This document shows, in pieces, positions 1 through 12,793 of a DNA stretch of 64,000 bases; the stretch's first letter is position 1, and every line of letters begins with the position of its first letter. Source of the DNA: Orientallactaga sibirica (Eukaryota > Chordata > Mammalia > Rodentia > Dipodidae); assembly GCA_036365145.1 (NCBI GenBank), contig JAEOAD010000034.1, positions 22,496,001-22,560,000 on the forward strand, written 5' to 3'. The notes below the pieces were generated by a model. That model saw nothing but the letters and a program-made list of their open reading frames with translations, had not been told where the DNA came from and searched no databases. The translations under genes and the position numbers were made by a program.

Positions 1-449
1 TTACAATGGCACAGGCTCATGAGGGCATCCTTGGAGGTATTACCAAGTAGGTTGGTACCAGGATGGTGAGGAGGAGTCCTGTCTTCTATAGAAGCTAGAT
101 CTGGAATCCAACACACAAGAGAACACTGACTGACCTCAAACCATCCTCGTAACTCCTCCACGGAGGAGCCACATAGGTGGCCAACAAGCTCCCTCATGGC
201 GCCCCACACAGCCTGCCTTCCTCCTCCATGGATCTGATGACATCTTCTTTGGTTAAGCGCATGATGGTTGGCTTACACACATGTGCACTGACATGCTCAT
301 GGCTTACAGTATGAGAGTCACACTTGGCCTGGGAAGACAGCACGTGGTAACTAACCTCCAGGAAGAACCGCAGTCCTAAGTCTCCAACCCCATGCTCACC
401 TTAGTCCTCAAAGAGGGGTGTTAGTGGTATCAGAATCCAGAGCCCCACA
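1..449. other. Intergenic, nothing recognised
   Basis: Unique-looking sequence with no exon or repeat I can name. Confidence 0.4.
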
Positions 450-627
450 CCACAAACAAAACAAAAACTTCCATGCAGATTGCAGGGCCTCCTTGCTGCT
501 GCAAACAAACTCCAGATGCATGCACCACTCTGGGCATCTGGCTTTACATAGGGTACTGGGGAATCAAACCCAGGCCTTCAGGTTTTATGAGCAAGCACCT
601 TAACCCCTGAGCCATCTCTCTAGCCCT
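450..627 (-). mobile_element. DIP-type SINE, diverged
   Basis: Reverse complement of the DIP head at the right end (ccatctctctagcccta) and 'ctccagatgcatgcaccact' inside. The B-box region reads 'ggaatcaaaccca' on plus. The tail is lost or degraded. Confidence 0.75.
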
Positions 628-652
628 AAAACATTTTAACAATAGTATGAAT

Positions 653-924
653 AGAACTGGGGATATAGCTGAGTCAATATGGCACTTGTCTTGAAAGCAG
701 AAGGACCTGAGTTCCATCCCCAACACCCACATAAAATGCTGGGCGTGGTGGTACATGCCTGTAATTCCAGCACTTAGAAGGTGGAGATAGGTGGCTCCCT
801 GGGGCTCGCTGGCCAGCCAGTCTAACCTAATAGGGAAGCTTCAGACCAGTGAAAAACCCTATCTGAGAGGTGGGTGGTGTTTCTGAGCATAACCCCCAAG
901 GTTGTCCTCCGGCCTCCACAGATG

Positions 925-963
<39 letters not shown>

Positions 964-985
964 GCATACACACACATACACACTC
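653..985 (+). mobile_element. ID/B1 composite (B4-like) SINE with (CA)n tail
   Basis: An ID-like head (actggggatatagctgagtc) is followed by a B1-like part (gctgggcgtggtggtacatg) and then a (CA)n tract at 929-975. Order and tail match the B4-type fusion SINE plan. Confidence 0.7.
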
Positions 986-1105
986 ATGCAAAAAAAAAGT
1001 GGTATGATCCCAAGGTAGGCAAAGATTTCTCAGAAAGCACTAAACATGCAGGAAATATTTGATATTTTTTAATTTTAATACTTTAAAATTTGAAATATCT
1101 GAATA

Positions 1106-1126
1106 CACACACACACACACACACAC
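1106..1126. repeat. (CA)n microsatellite
   Basis: A run of about 10 CA dinucleotides. Confidence 0.9.
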
Positions 1127-1239
1127 TTAAGGCAATGAACAAACAGGTGAGAGAAGATATTTACCCAAAACCTCCACATCCAGAATACATCCCAACAAAT
1201 AAAAGGGAAAACATCAAAGACTTTCCCCCAAAGGAGATT

Positions 1240-1458
1240 CAGGGCTGGAGAGATGGCTTAGCAGTTAAGACACATGCCTGCAAAGCCTAAGGACCCCTGT
1301 TCGATTCTCCAGGTCCCACGTAAGCCAGATACATAAAGGTACGCACGCATCTGTAGTTCATTTGCAGTGGCTAGAGGCCCTGGTGTGCCCATTCTCACTC
1401 TCTCTCTTTCCCTTCTCTGTCTCTAATAAATAAATAAAAATAAAATCTTTTGTTAAAA
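1240..1458 (+). mobile_element. DIP SINE with perfect target duplication
   Basis: Head ggctggagagatggctta, tRNA-like B box 'gttcgattc', TC tract, AATAAATAAATAAA tail and T-run. It is flanked by the 10-bp direct repeat aaaggagatt at 1,230-1,239 and 1,459-1,468. This is a recent insertion. Confidence 0.92.
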
Positions 1459-1679
1459 AAAGGAGATTTAAATGGCTACTAACAGAAAAAGAGACTCACG
1501 TTTGCTGATCACAAGGGAAGAGCAAGTTGGAATCACAATGAAATGGGTTAATAGGAATAACACACACAAGATTGGCAAAAAAAAATTTTTAATGTGGAAA
1601 TAACGCAGCGCAGCCATCCTCATGGGAGGTTTTGTTTTCTGTTGTTCTGTTTTGTTTTTGTGGTACAGGGTAGGGATCA

Positions 1680-2050
1680 AGTTTCATTTCTCCCTGTCAT
1701 AAGGTTGCCAATATGTTTAACAACATTCTCAGAAAACCCCGGGCCTGTCCTCATCACACAGCCTTTGTCATAGAGCCAGTATCTACTATCCAATGTTGAT
1801 GAGGACATAGAGCCATGAAAACGTTCTCTGGAACAGGAGGGAGTGTAAATTGGTACAAACACTTCACAAAATAGTTTGGCATTATTTATTAAAAGTGATG
1901 AAATGTGTATCTTATAACCAAACAATTCTGAGGACATTCCATAGAATGTGAGTGCACACCAGTCCGGGGAGACCAGAAAACACGTCCTCAGGGCACAGTG
2001 GGCTGCTGGCAGTAGAATAAACACACGATGTCATGCAGAATGGTGACATA
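1680..2050 (+). mobile_element. Old L1 3' end fragment
   Basis: 'ggagtgtaaattggtacaaa' followed by 'aaatagtttggcattattta' follows the pattern of the ancient mammalian L1 ORF2 3' end (a phrase meaning 'few bp of Trp-Glu-Cys-Lys', heavily mutated). No intact frame. Confidence 0.6.
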
Positions 2051-3590
2051 CAATGAAGGCAATGAATGAACTGCCATTACACACCCTGACACGGATAGCC
2101 TTTGGGAGCAATATCAAGCCACAGAAGTAAAATATACAAGAATGTGTGCGGGATGACGCTGCACATGGAACATGCAGAAAATGGGCAAAATTAAACTCTG
2201 TGGTTTAGGAATGCTATGTCGCCAGCAGTGCTGTACTATAAAGCCAAAAAAAGTGATCAGAGATCAAGGTCCTGTCTCATTCCCAGAGGGAGAGAAAGGC
2301 ATGCTGAGGTTCCAGTTGCTGTAATACTTTCCATCTTGACCTGGGTAGTTTAGGGATATTTGCATTATAATTACTTGTTAAACAATGCACATATGTTGCC
2401 TCCTTTTCCCTGTGCAGAAAACATTCCAAAATAAACATGTCATAAGCAAAAAAAAGAATGTGCTGAGGGACTGCAGTTGAGAGAAAACAAAGGGGCTGGG
2501 GAAACCAAGGCCCAGCAGACGGAAGAGGCACTTCCTCCTTCCAGAGACATACACTGAGCCCTCCACAGGCCATCCTTGAGATGACAGAAGAACTCACACC
2601 CACCGCTTTCCCCCACAGGACTTCCATTCCAGGAAGAGAAAGCAGCAGGCATCAAGTAAACACACTGTGATTGCCACAATTACAGACCAAGATCATAACC
2701 TTGAGGGTCCGCTAAACCCTGTTCTCCACGTGTGGGCGGGGCTGTCTGAATGGGGAGTACTGGCTGCCCGGGAATGACGGAATGAGCAGAGGGGACAGCA
2801 CCAGAGAAGGGTCTCACTGCTGCCCTCCGTCAGGCCCCAACTGTTCAAAGGTCATGTGGCTCCGGGCAGAGGAACAATGGAGTTGCCTGAGACGCATAGC
2901 ATAGACAGGAAGGAAAGGGTATTTGAACTGCATGTTGGCGGGTAGATAGGAGTTTACCAGATAGAAATTATAAAATCATTGAGAATTTAGAATTCGATGT
3001 CTTGCTTGTTTATGCCAAAAATAAAGTTGTGTCCAATAAACACAAGCTGATTCATCCCAGAAAGTTACCAAAAACAAACATCGAAAAGAAGGATGTCGAG
3101 GTTACAAGATGGAGGCCATGGGCCTTGACCCCAGAGACCTGAGATGCACAGGTAATGGGAGATGTTTTCGAATCCTGTGCTTCACCTCATCTGTCTTCAG
3201 TGTTACTGGCCCAGTGACGTCACTACCAGAGAAAAGGGGCAGCTGGGAGGGCAACTCCGGGAGATGCCCTAGCTGCTAGGGAAATAGCTGCCAAGGTTAC
3301 CCTGCGTTCCACCACACCCTCTGCCAGACCCCAGGATTTCATGAGGGTGACAGCAGCGGGGCCAGGGACACTGGAGCCAGGCGCAATCAGAGTGGGCAGC
3401 CGTGGCTGCTGCGGTGGCTTCGGAATCTGGTCGTTAGTGGGCGGCCAAGGCAGCCGCGCTGTCTCCCCTGTGTTTATCTGGCTCCACAGAGGGGCTGGGA
3501 ACTTGATCTCCGTGGGGACCTGGCCTGGTTCACCCTACCAGGAGTCTGCCCAAGTCCTGGCCTCTTAGAGCATCCTATTATCTGGGGAAA
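2051..3590. other. Intergenic, nothing recognised
   Basis: No exon, SINE or LTR that I can name. Short open frames on both strands lack any familiar motif. Confidence 0.4.
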
Positions 3591-6500
3591 CTGAGGCCAA
3601 GGAGTGTGTGAAGAAGGACTTGGCTAGCCACAGGTTAAATGATAGCTGCTCCAAACATGGGGCCAAATGCTTTGTGTTTTATGTCCTGGCAAAGAGAGAG
3701 AGAGAAAAAAAACTGGGGTTCCGAGAGGGCAAAAAGCTTGCTCCAAGTCACAGAGACAGATTTGCATTTCAAAGCCAATGTCTCTAGCCATCTCACTTGC
3801 CTGGCTCTGAGGACAAAACCTATAGTGAACTTCCTTCTGTGACTGGAGCTGGGGACACGTGTCTCAGTAGCTTGACCACCATCCTACAGAGATCTGCCAC
3901 TGTGTGGTCCCTTGCAAGACCCCTCCCTCCAGCTTCTGCAGCCCCACCTGGCCTTCCTTCCCCAGAACAAATCTATGGACACTGATTCCCTAAGCAACAA
4001 GGCCTCCCTCTCCAACCCTGAACTGGGAGTGTGTCACCTGTGAGGACAGGGTCTGGTCTCTTGTCCTGGGACCCCACCATATGGCTTAGTTCCTTGTACA
4101 GAGAAAGAATAAGAAGGGCTGGCAGCCCGGGTACCTTGCATAAGCTTCTCTACCACGGGGACAAAGACAAGTTCCCACTGACAACTGAGCTCTGGACAAA
4201 TGGCACAATCTCTCTGAGCTCACAACCCCTTCTACAAAATCGAGTATCGAATCTCATTTTCTTCATATGTCCCTTGATCTCACATACATACGTGTTCAGT
4301 AAGTGTCACGTCTTGGATTTGAACTTTGACAATTTTTCTTTGCTTGGCTTTTGACTTTCATTTTCAGATTTTTCCAGCGATGTGCTACAAGTTTCTGGGG
4401 AACAGAAATCCTGTACCCTGCCAAGATGCCTAACACAGCACCAGGAACACGGGAGGCTGGGGAGTCCAGTGTGGATCTGAAACCTTCCCTTTCCCTTCCT
4501 TCTACACACTCAAAGCCCTGGGCTTCTGGAAGCCTCGTTAAACCTGTTTACAGCCGCAGGCCAAATCCTTCTAGAGTGGAGAGCTCCAAGTGATTGCTTT
4601 ATCTCTCAACCAAGCTCAGGACCCTAATCCCCCTCGCAGCACTTCCAGCTGTTTTCCCACACTTGGTCCGAGGGGCCTGAGCGGAGCTCCTCTGAGCCAC
4701 CTCACAGCCAGGAACAGGCCTGTACCTTTCCGCCCGGAAATGTGGGCCAGATTGCTTTCCTCTTCTTTGATGCAATCCTGATTCTTTGGGGCCAGTCAGT
4801 CCCAGCCAGACCTTTTAGGGCAATGCCGGGAGTCTCCCCAGCCTGGGGAATTCCGAGGACCCTGAGCAGACTTCCCTAATCTCCGACAGCTGCTAGGCAG
4901 CCCAGGCCCCTCCTGGGCAGGTGGAAGAGAGGAGGTCACCCAGGGAGGTAGTGCCTGGCACAACGCTGACTCACTCTGTGGTTCCAGGGCCACCTAGGGC
5001 TTTTGCTACCTATCTACTGAGGCACGGTCCCCACAGCCAGCCTCAAAGAGCAAAGAGACAAGCCTTCTGCAAGAAGCATGTTAGGTAGGGGCCCTCAGCT
5101 GCATCCTCCCACCACACCTTCCTTCTGAAATTTTGTGCTTACATTCTGTGTCACAATGTGGAACTCGAGGACAGAGTGTCCCTTGTGGGGTGGCCTCACC
5201 AGCAGGACTTGTACATGGAAATGAAAGCAGTGTCAGTAGGGTGTATTGGTGTACACATGTGCACACACACACACGTGTGCATATCGTTCTCTATGTGTAA
5301 GGGTGACACAAGGCCACACGAGTCTGCCAGCTTCCTTGGCCCTCACAACCCCATGACCCATGACCCATGCCTGGAAACAAGCCAGCAACTTCTCCAGTGT
5401 CTCCAAGGTCCACCCAGTCCTGGAGCAGATGGTTATAGCAGGAGTCTGTCCATGCTCCTGCCCAGGGCAGAAGTCCTTTTATTCACCCTGTGACACAAAT
5501 CTCACTATCTGTACCCCATCTCCTCTGCTGTTAGAAAATACCAGAGGCTGCTAGAAGGGCACAGATGGAGTGGCCAAGGCCAGAGATTCAAGTGTCAACC
5601 TTGGCTCCCAGGCTTCAGTGGCTATGTGGCCTCAAGCAAACCACATCTCCCCTCAGAGCGGCCAGTGCCTGCCTCAGAGAACTGCTGTGGGAAGCAGGAG
5701 AGGGAACAAGTATGAAGCCACAATGTCACCCGCTGAGACCAGTAGAGGCCAAGTGTCGGGGCTGTGTGCAGAGCTTTACACAGCTGACATTATTTACTCT
5801 TTATAGCTACCTTGGAAGGACCCCTCGCCCAGTACCGTGTCATAGGTAAGGAAGCCAAGCACAGATGTGTGTGCAACGTAGGAAGACTGCATGGGAGGAA
5901 AGGACAGCAGTGGGGCATGGATCTGGGATCCAGAATGGGTACTAGGCTCAGCAGGACTCAACCCTCCCCACCATGGGGAATCAGTGCTTAGTCATGGCAT
6001 CCTGCTATCACAGGAAGGCCACGCTGGATGGTCACTTCCTCCCTCCCTCTGCTTCTCTCAGTTGGTCAGGTCATTCCAGAACCACCTGGGCCTCTGTAGA
6101 GCACTCAAGGCTCCTCCATACAGCTACTGGAAGAAGCCTATGGTCCCCTTGTTGGGTCACCAGCATCTTGTAACACTGGAGGAGATGCAGGACAGGTAGT
6201 GGGCTCCCCGTCACTGGGTGAATAAGAAGACTGCTCCCTGGCAGGAGTACCAGGACCCCATCTCCCCATGTTGGGGTGCCATAGGTTGCAAGGAGCACAG
6301 CATGATGGGGGATAGCTTACACTGCAGGACACAGGGTGACATTTGTCTCTAAGTATCCTTTCTCCTGTCCCAGCACCTCCAGACACTGTCTTTGCCTTAG
6401 GTCTCAAGTGGCTCAGCTTTCTAAAGCTCACCCCCATCCCAGATTACCTTCAGTCCCCTAGGCCAGAGAGTCACCCCTAAGCCTAACCATGAAGCCTACT

Positions 6501-7066
6501 TGACTACACAGTCCAGGGGCCTTCCGGTGCCTGGTCTGCCTCTCACAGGGCTGAGGGTACTCCAGGGGGCTTCTGCAGCCTTCCCTGGCCTTCAGCGGCA
6601 TCTAGTTGCATTCGCATGGACAATTCTTCGTGCTAGATGGGTTGTTCTTTTTTCCTAATAACCACCCTAAAGTACCATGTCAGATCTTGGAAGTGATCTT
6701 GCCCAGGATTTCTCAGTGGTACACGAGGGGCCCTCATGATGTGACACCGTTCTGTGCTTTTGCAGGACACTAAAAGTCCCTCATGCTAAACACCAGAAGC
6801 GCCCTAACTTTATCATTTATGATGACAAAAAATACCCACCTGCCCAAAAGGGTTCGTGTAAGATCTCACATCTCCTAGAGTAGACAATGACCGCTACTGG
6901 TTGCTGGGAGACAGGCAGTCATGCGCATCAGTGGTGTAGCCACTGATAAGCTGCCCATCTTATGATAAATGACCTTCCAAACATGAGCAAGCAAGCAACC
7001 CTAATTTAACTCAGAGGGTCAAAAAGAGGGGGAGTAAGATGTAAGATGGGAATTAAAGAGGAAGGA
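3591..7066. other. Intergenic, old MIR remnants only
   Basis: MIR-like phrases occur near 3,580-3,640 ('gggaaactgaggccaaggag') and 5,600-5,850. There is a short CA/GT tract at 5,262-5,280. Otherwise I see no exon or young repeat. Confidence 0.4.
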
Positions 7067-7291
7067 GGGGCTGGAGAGATGGCTTAGTGGATATGGAGCT
7101 TGCCTGCAAAGCCAAAGGATCTCGGTTCAATTCTCCAGGACCCACGTAAGCCAGATGCACAAAGTGGCGCATGCGTCTGGAGTTCATTTGCAGTAGCTGT
7201 ATGCCCTGGCACATCCATTCCACACCAGCCCCCGTGCCTATCTCTCTCTCTCTCTCTCTGAAATAAATAAATAAATAAAAATTTTTAAAAA
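7067..7291 (+). mobile_element. DIP SINE
   Basis: Complete: ggctggagagatggctta head, 'ctcggttcaattctccagga', TC tract, (AAAT)n tail, T-run. Confidence 0.92.
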
Positions 7292-8476
7292 GAGGGAAGA
7301 AGAAGGGTACTAGTGGCAGTGGGAATGGATAAAAGAAGGTAATTGAGGAGACAATGTCCCTTGTCTCTCACACACAGACCACGAAATACACATACCGACA
7401 TACACAACAGGTGGAGAACTAATCTCGTCCTTGCTCACAAGGCCCAGGGCGGTAAAGAAGGGCTCTGCCTGAGGTCACACAGCAAGTGAGGTTGGAACAC
7501 AGGATTTGAGGATTAAGGAAGAATGTCTTTCCCAATGTGGAGTCCTACCATGAGGCTGGTGCCCTGGGGACAAGGCCCTCACTTGTACCATCTGCCAGAT
7601 TTCTGCAAGCCCAATTCCTGGGATCTCTCAGCAAAGATCAGTAAGAGGCCAGGCAGGCTCCATCCAGCAGAGCAGAGCTTAGCCTCTCACATTCTGAGGA
7701 GTCTGTGAAGTTCTATGTGGTTTCCAGTAAACCAGTATTATCAGTGAATGAAGTTAATGAAGTTAATGAGGCACCAGACCTTGCATGGAACATTCCAACC
7801 TGGCTGTGGGGATTCTTGTTTGTCACTTGTTTAGAGAAAGAAGGTGGGAGAAGAACAGGACAAGGGATTTCCAGTATCCCAAAGTCAAATGCACCAGCTA
7901 GCCTGTGCTCTCCAGAGCCGAGGATCTACCAGGCCAAACAGCTCTGGTCCTACAGGAGACACAGCAGCAGGGGTTGGGGTCTGGCAGTCCCAGGGAGAGG
8001 GTCCAGAACCCTTCTCCTTCTTCTTTGGTGACAGAGCACCCCCCCACACCTCTGTAAATAAGCCTTAGGTACCCTCAAGATACCGACGGCATCCCATCTC
8101 AGAGCATGGGGGAGTCTGAGAGAGGCAGGTCTGGCACTCATGGCGCTGTACCTGAGGGCATGCCATCTAACCACCCTGGAATCTAGCTGCTGCTTTTGGA
8201 TCATCAGGAGGATATGGTTTGCCTGTAGGATTTTTTTAAATTTATTTTATTTATTTTATTTTTATTTTTTTGCTGAGGCAAATATTGGTTATGGAAGCCC
8301 AGTGCTTGGCTGTCATGAACACAAAACTAAAGCTATAGAGAGCAGCCAGTGGAACAGGCCAGACTAGTAATGTCACAAAAGCACAGCTTTATTTCTGTCT
8401 CTTTCAAACACAGGAGAGGTGACCTGGCCTCTGTGGCTCAGCCTTCCTGGTGACACTCCCTCTAAACACATACTGT
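7292..8476. other. Intergenic, little recognised
   Basis: A MIR-like piece ('aggtcacacagcaagtgagg') lies near 7,430-7,510 and an A/T-rich (TTTA)n stretch at 8,229-8,271. No exon. Confidence 0.4.
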
Positions 8477-8694
8477 GGGGTTGGAGAGGTGGCTTAGCAG
8501 TTAAGGCGCTTGCCTGCAAAGCCAAAGGATCCCGGTTTGACTCCCCAGTACCCATGTAAGCCAGATGCACAAAGGGGTGCACACATCTGCTCAGTGTGCA
8601 GTGGCTGGAGGCCCTGGCGCGCCCATTCTTTCTCTACCTGCCTATTTCTGTATCTCTTTCTCTCAAATAAATAAATAAATAAATTTTAAAAATT
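8477..8694 (+). mobile_element. DIP SINE
   Basis: Full-length, with head, TC-poor middle and (AAAT)n tail. It is flanked by imperfect direct repeats (aaacacatactgtg and aaatgcatagtgtg). Confidence 0.9.
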
Positions 8695-9852
8695 AAATGC
8701 ATAGTGTGAGGCGAGCAGGAGATTATCCCAACCTGCGCAGAATCTTTTGGTATAGATAGAGATAGAGATTGAGTCAGCTGATCAGCCTCTCTCTCCACTC
8801 CCAGATTCCAGACTGGGAGCCCAGGCCTTGAGGAATGAGGAAGAGAGGCATTGAGAAACCCTCCCCTAGCCACTTGGGTGGGGTGCAGATTCACCCTTAA
8901 TCTGTAGCTGAGTTTCTCATGTACGTCTGTGCAGGGATGTTGAGGCACCTGGCTGGGTCCCATATAGAGCTTTCATGGTTCCTGCCTTGCCCCATGATGA
9001 CCTGCACCCCTTCCAGAAGATCCTCTTTGGCAGGGATTGGCAGACTGTGGATTGCTCTCCTGACCCACATAATCTGGCCTCAGGAAACACAGGGGTAAAA
9101 TGGGGGCGGGTCTTCTCAGATTCAGTTGTCCCTTTTCTTCTCTTACCCAGGACACTTGAATTGCCCCAGTGGCCCCAATCTCAGGGAACTTATTGCTCCT
9201 TATTTGGCTGCAGGGGAAGGGGCTGCTGACATGACCCCCGTTCCCCCCCTCCCCCTTAGAGGCTTTCTCTCAGACCCCTCCTCCCCTTGGTTTCCGGTTC
9301 CAGGCCCTGGGCATTCTCTACCATTTCCTCTGTGAAGTCTGCGCCTGTGACAGCACACCACGTGGGAACCCAGGCCCATTGTCCTTGGTGCCCATTGTCC
9401 AGACCCAAGCCTCTGTGTCCCCTTCCCTTCGCTGCAGCCAGTGGGAGTGGATGAGCGTGAGGAGGTCCGAAAGCATCATTTTTTAAGTAACAAGTGATAG
9501 GTTTTATTTTTTTAAAAAAAATCTTTATGGTGTGTGTATGTATCCGTGCATTCATGTGTGTGCATCTGGGTTTGTGGGACGTGGAGCTTGAACTTAGGTT
9601 CTTGCCTTCCACCTTGTTTGAGGCAGGGTCACTGTTGCTCACAGCTGCCTAAACCAGGCTGGATGTTGCCTCCCCTTCGCTTCTTGGCATTTAATGTCTG
9701 CCTACATAGCAAGATAATTTATGAAGATGGTCCCACTACCCAAGATGAAATATGATTTCCTGTGACATGAAAGTCACCATCTGAGAGAGGCAGCTGTGTA
9801 ACTGTCACTGCTGCCTGACCCCAGGATACTCTCATCAGGAGGTGTGACATTT
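8695..9852. other. Intergenic, mostly unrecognised
   Basis: Contains a GT-tailed, minus-strand composite-SINE remnant at about 9,525-9,665 and otherwise unique sequence. Confidence 0.4.
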
Positions 9853-10083
9853 CTGGGCTGGGAGACAACTCAGTATCCACATGAGAGCACTTGAGTTCTA
9901 GCCCCAGAACCCACATAAGAAGCTCACATGGGCATGCATGCCTGTTACCCCAGTGCTGAGCAGGGCAGAGACAGGTGGATCTCTTGGGTCCCAGGTCAGC
10001 CAGTCTACCAAAAAGCACTGTGCGTGAGGTTCAGTGAGAGACTCTGTCTTGGGGAAATAAGGTAGAAGAGTGATAAAGAAGGG
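9853..10083 (+). mobile_element. ID/B1 composite SINE
   Basis: Head 'gggctgggagacaactcagt' with ID-like 'gagttctagccccagaaccc' and a B1-like second half. It abuts the next DIP copy. Confidence 0.65.
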
Positions 10084-10086
10084 TGC

Positions 10087-10275
10087 TTGGACTGGGGAGA
10101 AGGCTTAGCTGGCAAAGGCATGTACTTGCAAAGCCTGGCAGCCCACATAAAGCCAGATGCACAAAGTGGTACATGCATCTGGGGTTCGTTTAGAGGCCCT
10201 GATACATCCATTCATTCTCTCTCTCTCCCTCTCTCTCTCTCCTTGCAAATAAATGAGTAAAACTATCTTTTAAAG
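10087..10275 (+). mobile_element. DIP SINE, slightly deleted
   Basis: Head 'ggactggggagaaggcttag', a shortened middle lacking part of the B-box region, TC tract and 'aaataaatgag' tail. Confidence 0.85.
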
Positions 10276-10389
10276 GGCACCTGGTGTCTTCTTCTGGCTT
10301 CTGTACACGTGCACACAGGGCATGCACATCTGCACACACACATGCATACACCATACACACACCCCACACATGTACTGGCAAAACAATGG

Positions 10390-10700
10390 AGGCTGGGGGG
10401 ATGGCTTAGAGGTTAAAGGCACTGTGGCCTGAATTCAATCCCCAGCACCTACATAAAGCTGGACGTAGTGTTACAGGCATCTGTAACTTCCACACACCTA
10501 TGGCAATGGGAGGTGGTGCCAAGAGAACATGGAAATTGCAAACCAGCTAGACTGGTCTAGCCAGAGGTAAAAAGAAACAGGACCCTGTCTCAAACAAGGT
10601 GGAAGGAGAGTTGAAGTTGTCCTCTGACCTCCACATGCATCCTGTGACATGTGTGCACCCCACACACAGACATACACACACATACACACAAAATAATTTT
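10390..10700 (+). mobile_element. ID/B1 composite SINE with CA-rich tail
   Basis: 'ggctggggggatggcttaga' head, 'gacctccacatgcatcctgt' and a tail of mixed CA/CATA repeats. The CA-rich tail is typical of this family. Confidence 0.7.
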
Positions 10701-10716
10701 TTAAAGTATCAAATTT

Positions 10717-10955
10717 GGGCTGGAGAGATGGCTTAGCTGTTAAGGTGCTTGCCTGTGAAGCCTAAGGACCCATGCTCCACTCTCCAGATCCCATGTAAGC
10801 CAGACGCACCAAGGTGACACAAGTGCAAGATCACACATGTGCACTAGGTGGCCCAAGTGTTTGAGTTCGATTGCAGTGGCTGAGCCCTGGCACACCAATT
10901 CTCTCTCACTCTCACTCTCTCTAAAATAAATAAATAAATATAAAATATTTTTAAA
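10717..10955 (+). mobile_element. DIP SINE
   Basis: Full head, an internal short insertion around 'caagtgcaagatcacacatg', TC tract and AAAT tail. Confidence 0.9.
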
Positions 10956-10959
10956 TATT

Positions 10960-11570
10960 ATTGATTGGTCTCAATTCACACCCTTCCCTGTGTCCGGGCA
11001 GCCACTAACCCATTTTCTATCTCTTGGGAATTGCCTTTGCCTTTCTGAACAAGTCACAGAGTGGAAAGCCGCATTCTACTTGACTACTTTCACAGAGGAT
11101 AATGGTTTCCGTGTTCCCCATGTTATAGCAGCAATCATGACTCCACTCCTCTTCAAATAACTCCTCTTCCAAATAACACTCTACTGATGGATATACCATG
11201 TTGTGTCTATCCAGTCAAACGTAGAGATGTCTCTATGGTTTACAAATTACACATGATTCTCTTATGAACACACACAAGGTTTCGTGGGAATGTTTTCACT
11301 TCTCTCCAATACGTACCGAGGAGTGGAATTGCTAGGATTATGGTAATTCTATGTTTAGCCTTTTGAAGAACTGCCAGGTTCTTTTCCACAGTGGCTGCAC
11401 AATTTTATATTTCCACCAGTCTTGCATGAAGGTTCCAAGTTCTCCACATCCTCACCAACACTGCTCATTTTCTTTTTTCTTTTTTAATTTTAGCCATCCA
11501 GTGAGTGTGAAGCGGCATCTCACTGTGGTTTTGATTTGTTTCCCTGATGACTAATGCTGCTGGATACCAA
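10960..11570 (-). mobile_element. Old L1 3' fragment, minus strand
   Basis: 'aggagtggaattgctaggat', 'tccacagtggctgcacaatt' and 'ctccacatcctcaccaacac' are classic reverse-strand phrases of mammalian L1 3' ends. No open frame is preserved. Confidence 0.8.
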
Positions 11571-11675
11571 TATACTCCCAAATGGATTAAGGACCGTGGG
11601 CCTTCTGTTACAGGTTACTGTCATGTATTTCCCTTGACTGTTGGTTAGTATTCAGCTTTTTGTTTGTTTGTTTGT

Positions 11676-11833
11676 TTTGTTTTGTTTTTTGTTTTTCAAA
11701 GTAGGGTCTTGCTCTAGCCCAGGCCGACCTGGAATTCACTATGTAGTCTCAGGGTGGCCTTGAACTCACAGCAATCCTCCTACCTCTGCCCGAGTGCTGG
11801 GATTAAAGGCATGCGCCACCATGCCTGGCTTGT
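11676..11833 (-). mobile_element. B1 SINE
   Basis: T-rich tail on the left (tttgttttgttttgtttttt), then the B1 body to 'gcgccaccatgcctggct' in reverse complement. Confidence 0.92.
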
Positions 11834-12331
11834 ATTCAGCTTTTTTATGTTTACCTTCCTCGGTCCTCCTTCCTTCTTTCTCTCCTTTATGTCTACTTTC
11901 CTGTTCCTTCCCATTCCTTCTAATCCTCCTATCCTTTCCTTTCCTTTTTCATTCCCTCTTTCCTTCACTTCTATCCATGTCCCATTCTAGCATGGGTACT
12001 TAATGCATTTATAATGTAAGAGACAAAAATCGGCTTTTAACAAGTTGAAAACAGAAGTCCAAAAGGCCAACAAATATTGTCATATGAGACATGCACTACC
12101 AAACACAAAATAATCAATACAATTTCAGTTTTTAAATCCCATACAGAAACTTCATAACATCAGATCCCAACACCAGGGGTGGTGACAAATATCTCTCACC
12201 AAGCAGACACCTGCCACTGTCAGACCCAAAGAGTCTTGAACTGAAATCCCTCATCATCCCAACATGTTAAAAAAGTCCAGGACCCAAAAAGTTCTCTAGG
12301 CTAAAATTTCAGAAGTTCAAAAGTTCCCTTA

Positions 12332-12546
12332 GGGGCTGGAGAAATGGCTTAGGTGTTAAGGCGCCTGCCTCCTAAGCCTAAGAACACTGGTTCCAATGTC
12401 CAGCGGTTCCAATCTCCAGGTCCCACGTTTAGCCAGATGCAAAGTGATGCAAGGGCGCACGCATCTGGATTTCGTTCGCAGCAGCTGAGAGACTGCTGGT
12501 GCGTCCATCTCTGTCTTCCTCTCCCTCTCCTCTCCCTCTCCCTCCC

Positions 12547-12587
<41 letters not shown>

Positions 12588-12613
12588 GTCTCTCTCCAAA
12601 AAATAATAAAAAT
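12332..12613 (+). mobile_element. DIP SINE with perfect 13-bp target duplication
   Basis: Head ggggctggagaaatggctta, long TC tract, short A-rich tail. It is flanked by aaaagttccctta at 12,319-12,331 and 12,614-12,626. Confidence 0.93.
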
Positions 12614-12626
12614 AAAAGTTCCCTTA

Positions 12627-12762
12627 ACCGGGTGTGGTGGCGCACGCCTTTAATGCCAACACGCGGGAGGCAGAGGTAGGGGGATCATTGTGAGTTCAAG
12701 GCCACCTTGAGACTACATAGTGAATTCCAGGTCAGCCTGGGCTAGAGTGAGACCCTACCTTG

Positions 12763-12789
<27 letters not shown>
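12627..12789 (+). mobile_element. B1 SINE inserted beside the DIP copy
   Basis: Begins accgggtgtggtggcgcacg and ends with (AAAAC)n. Its flanks are the second copy of aaaagttccctta and a third partial copy, aaaagttccc (12,790-12,799). Confidence 0.92.

Positions 12790-12793
<4 letters not shown>

Noticed and set aside
8477..8560. tRNA gene
   Set aside because: The A and B box similarity belongs to the tRNA-derived head of DIP SINEs, which cannot fold as a full tRNA.
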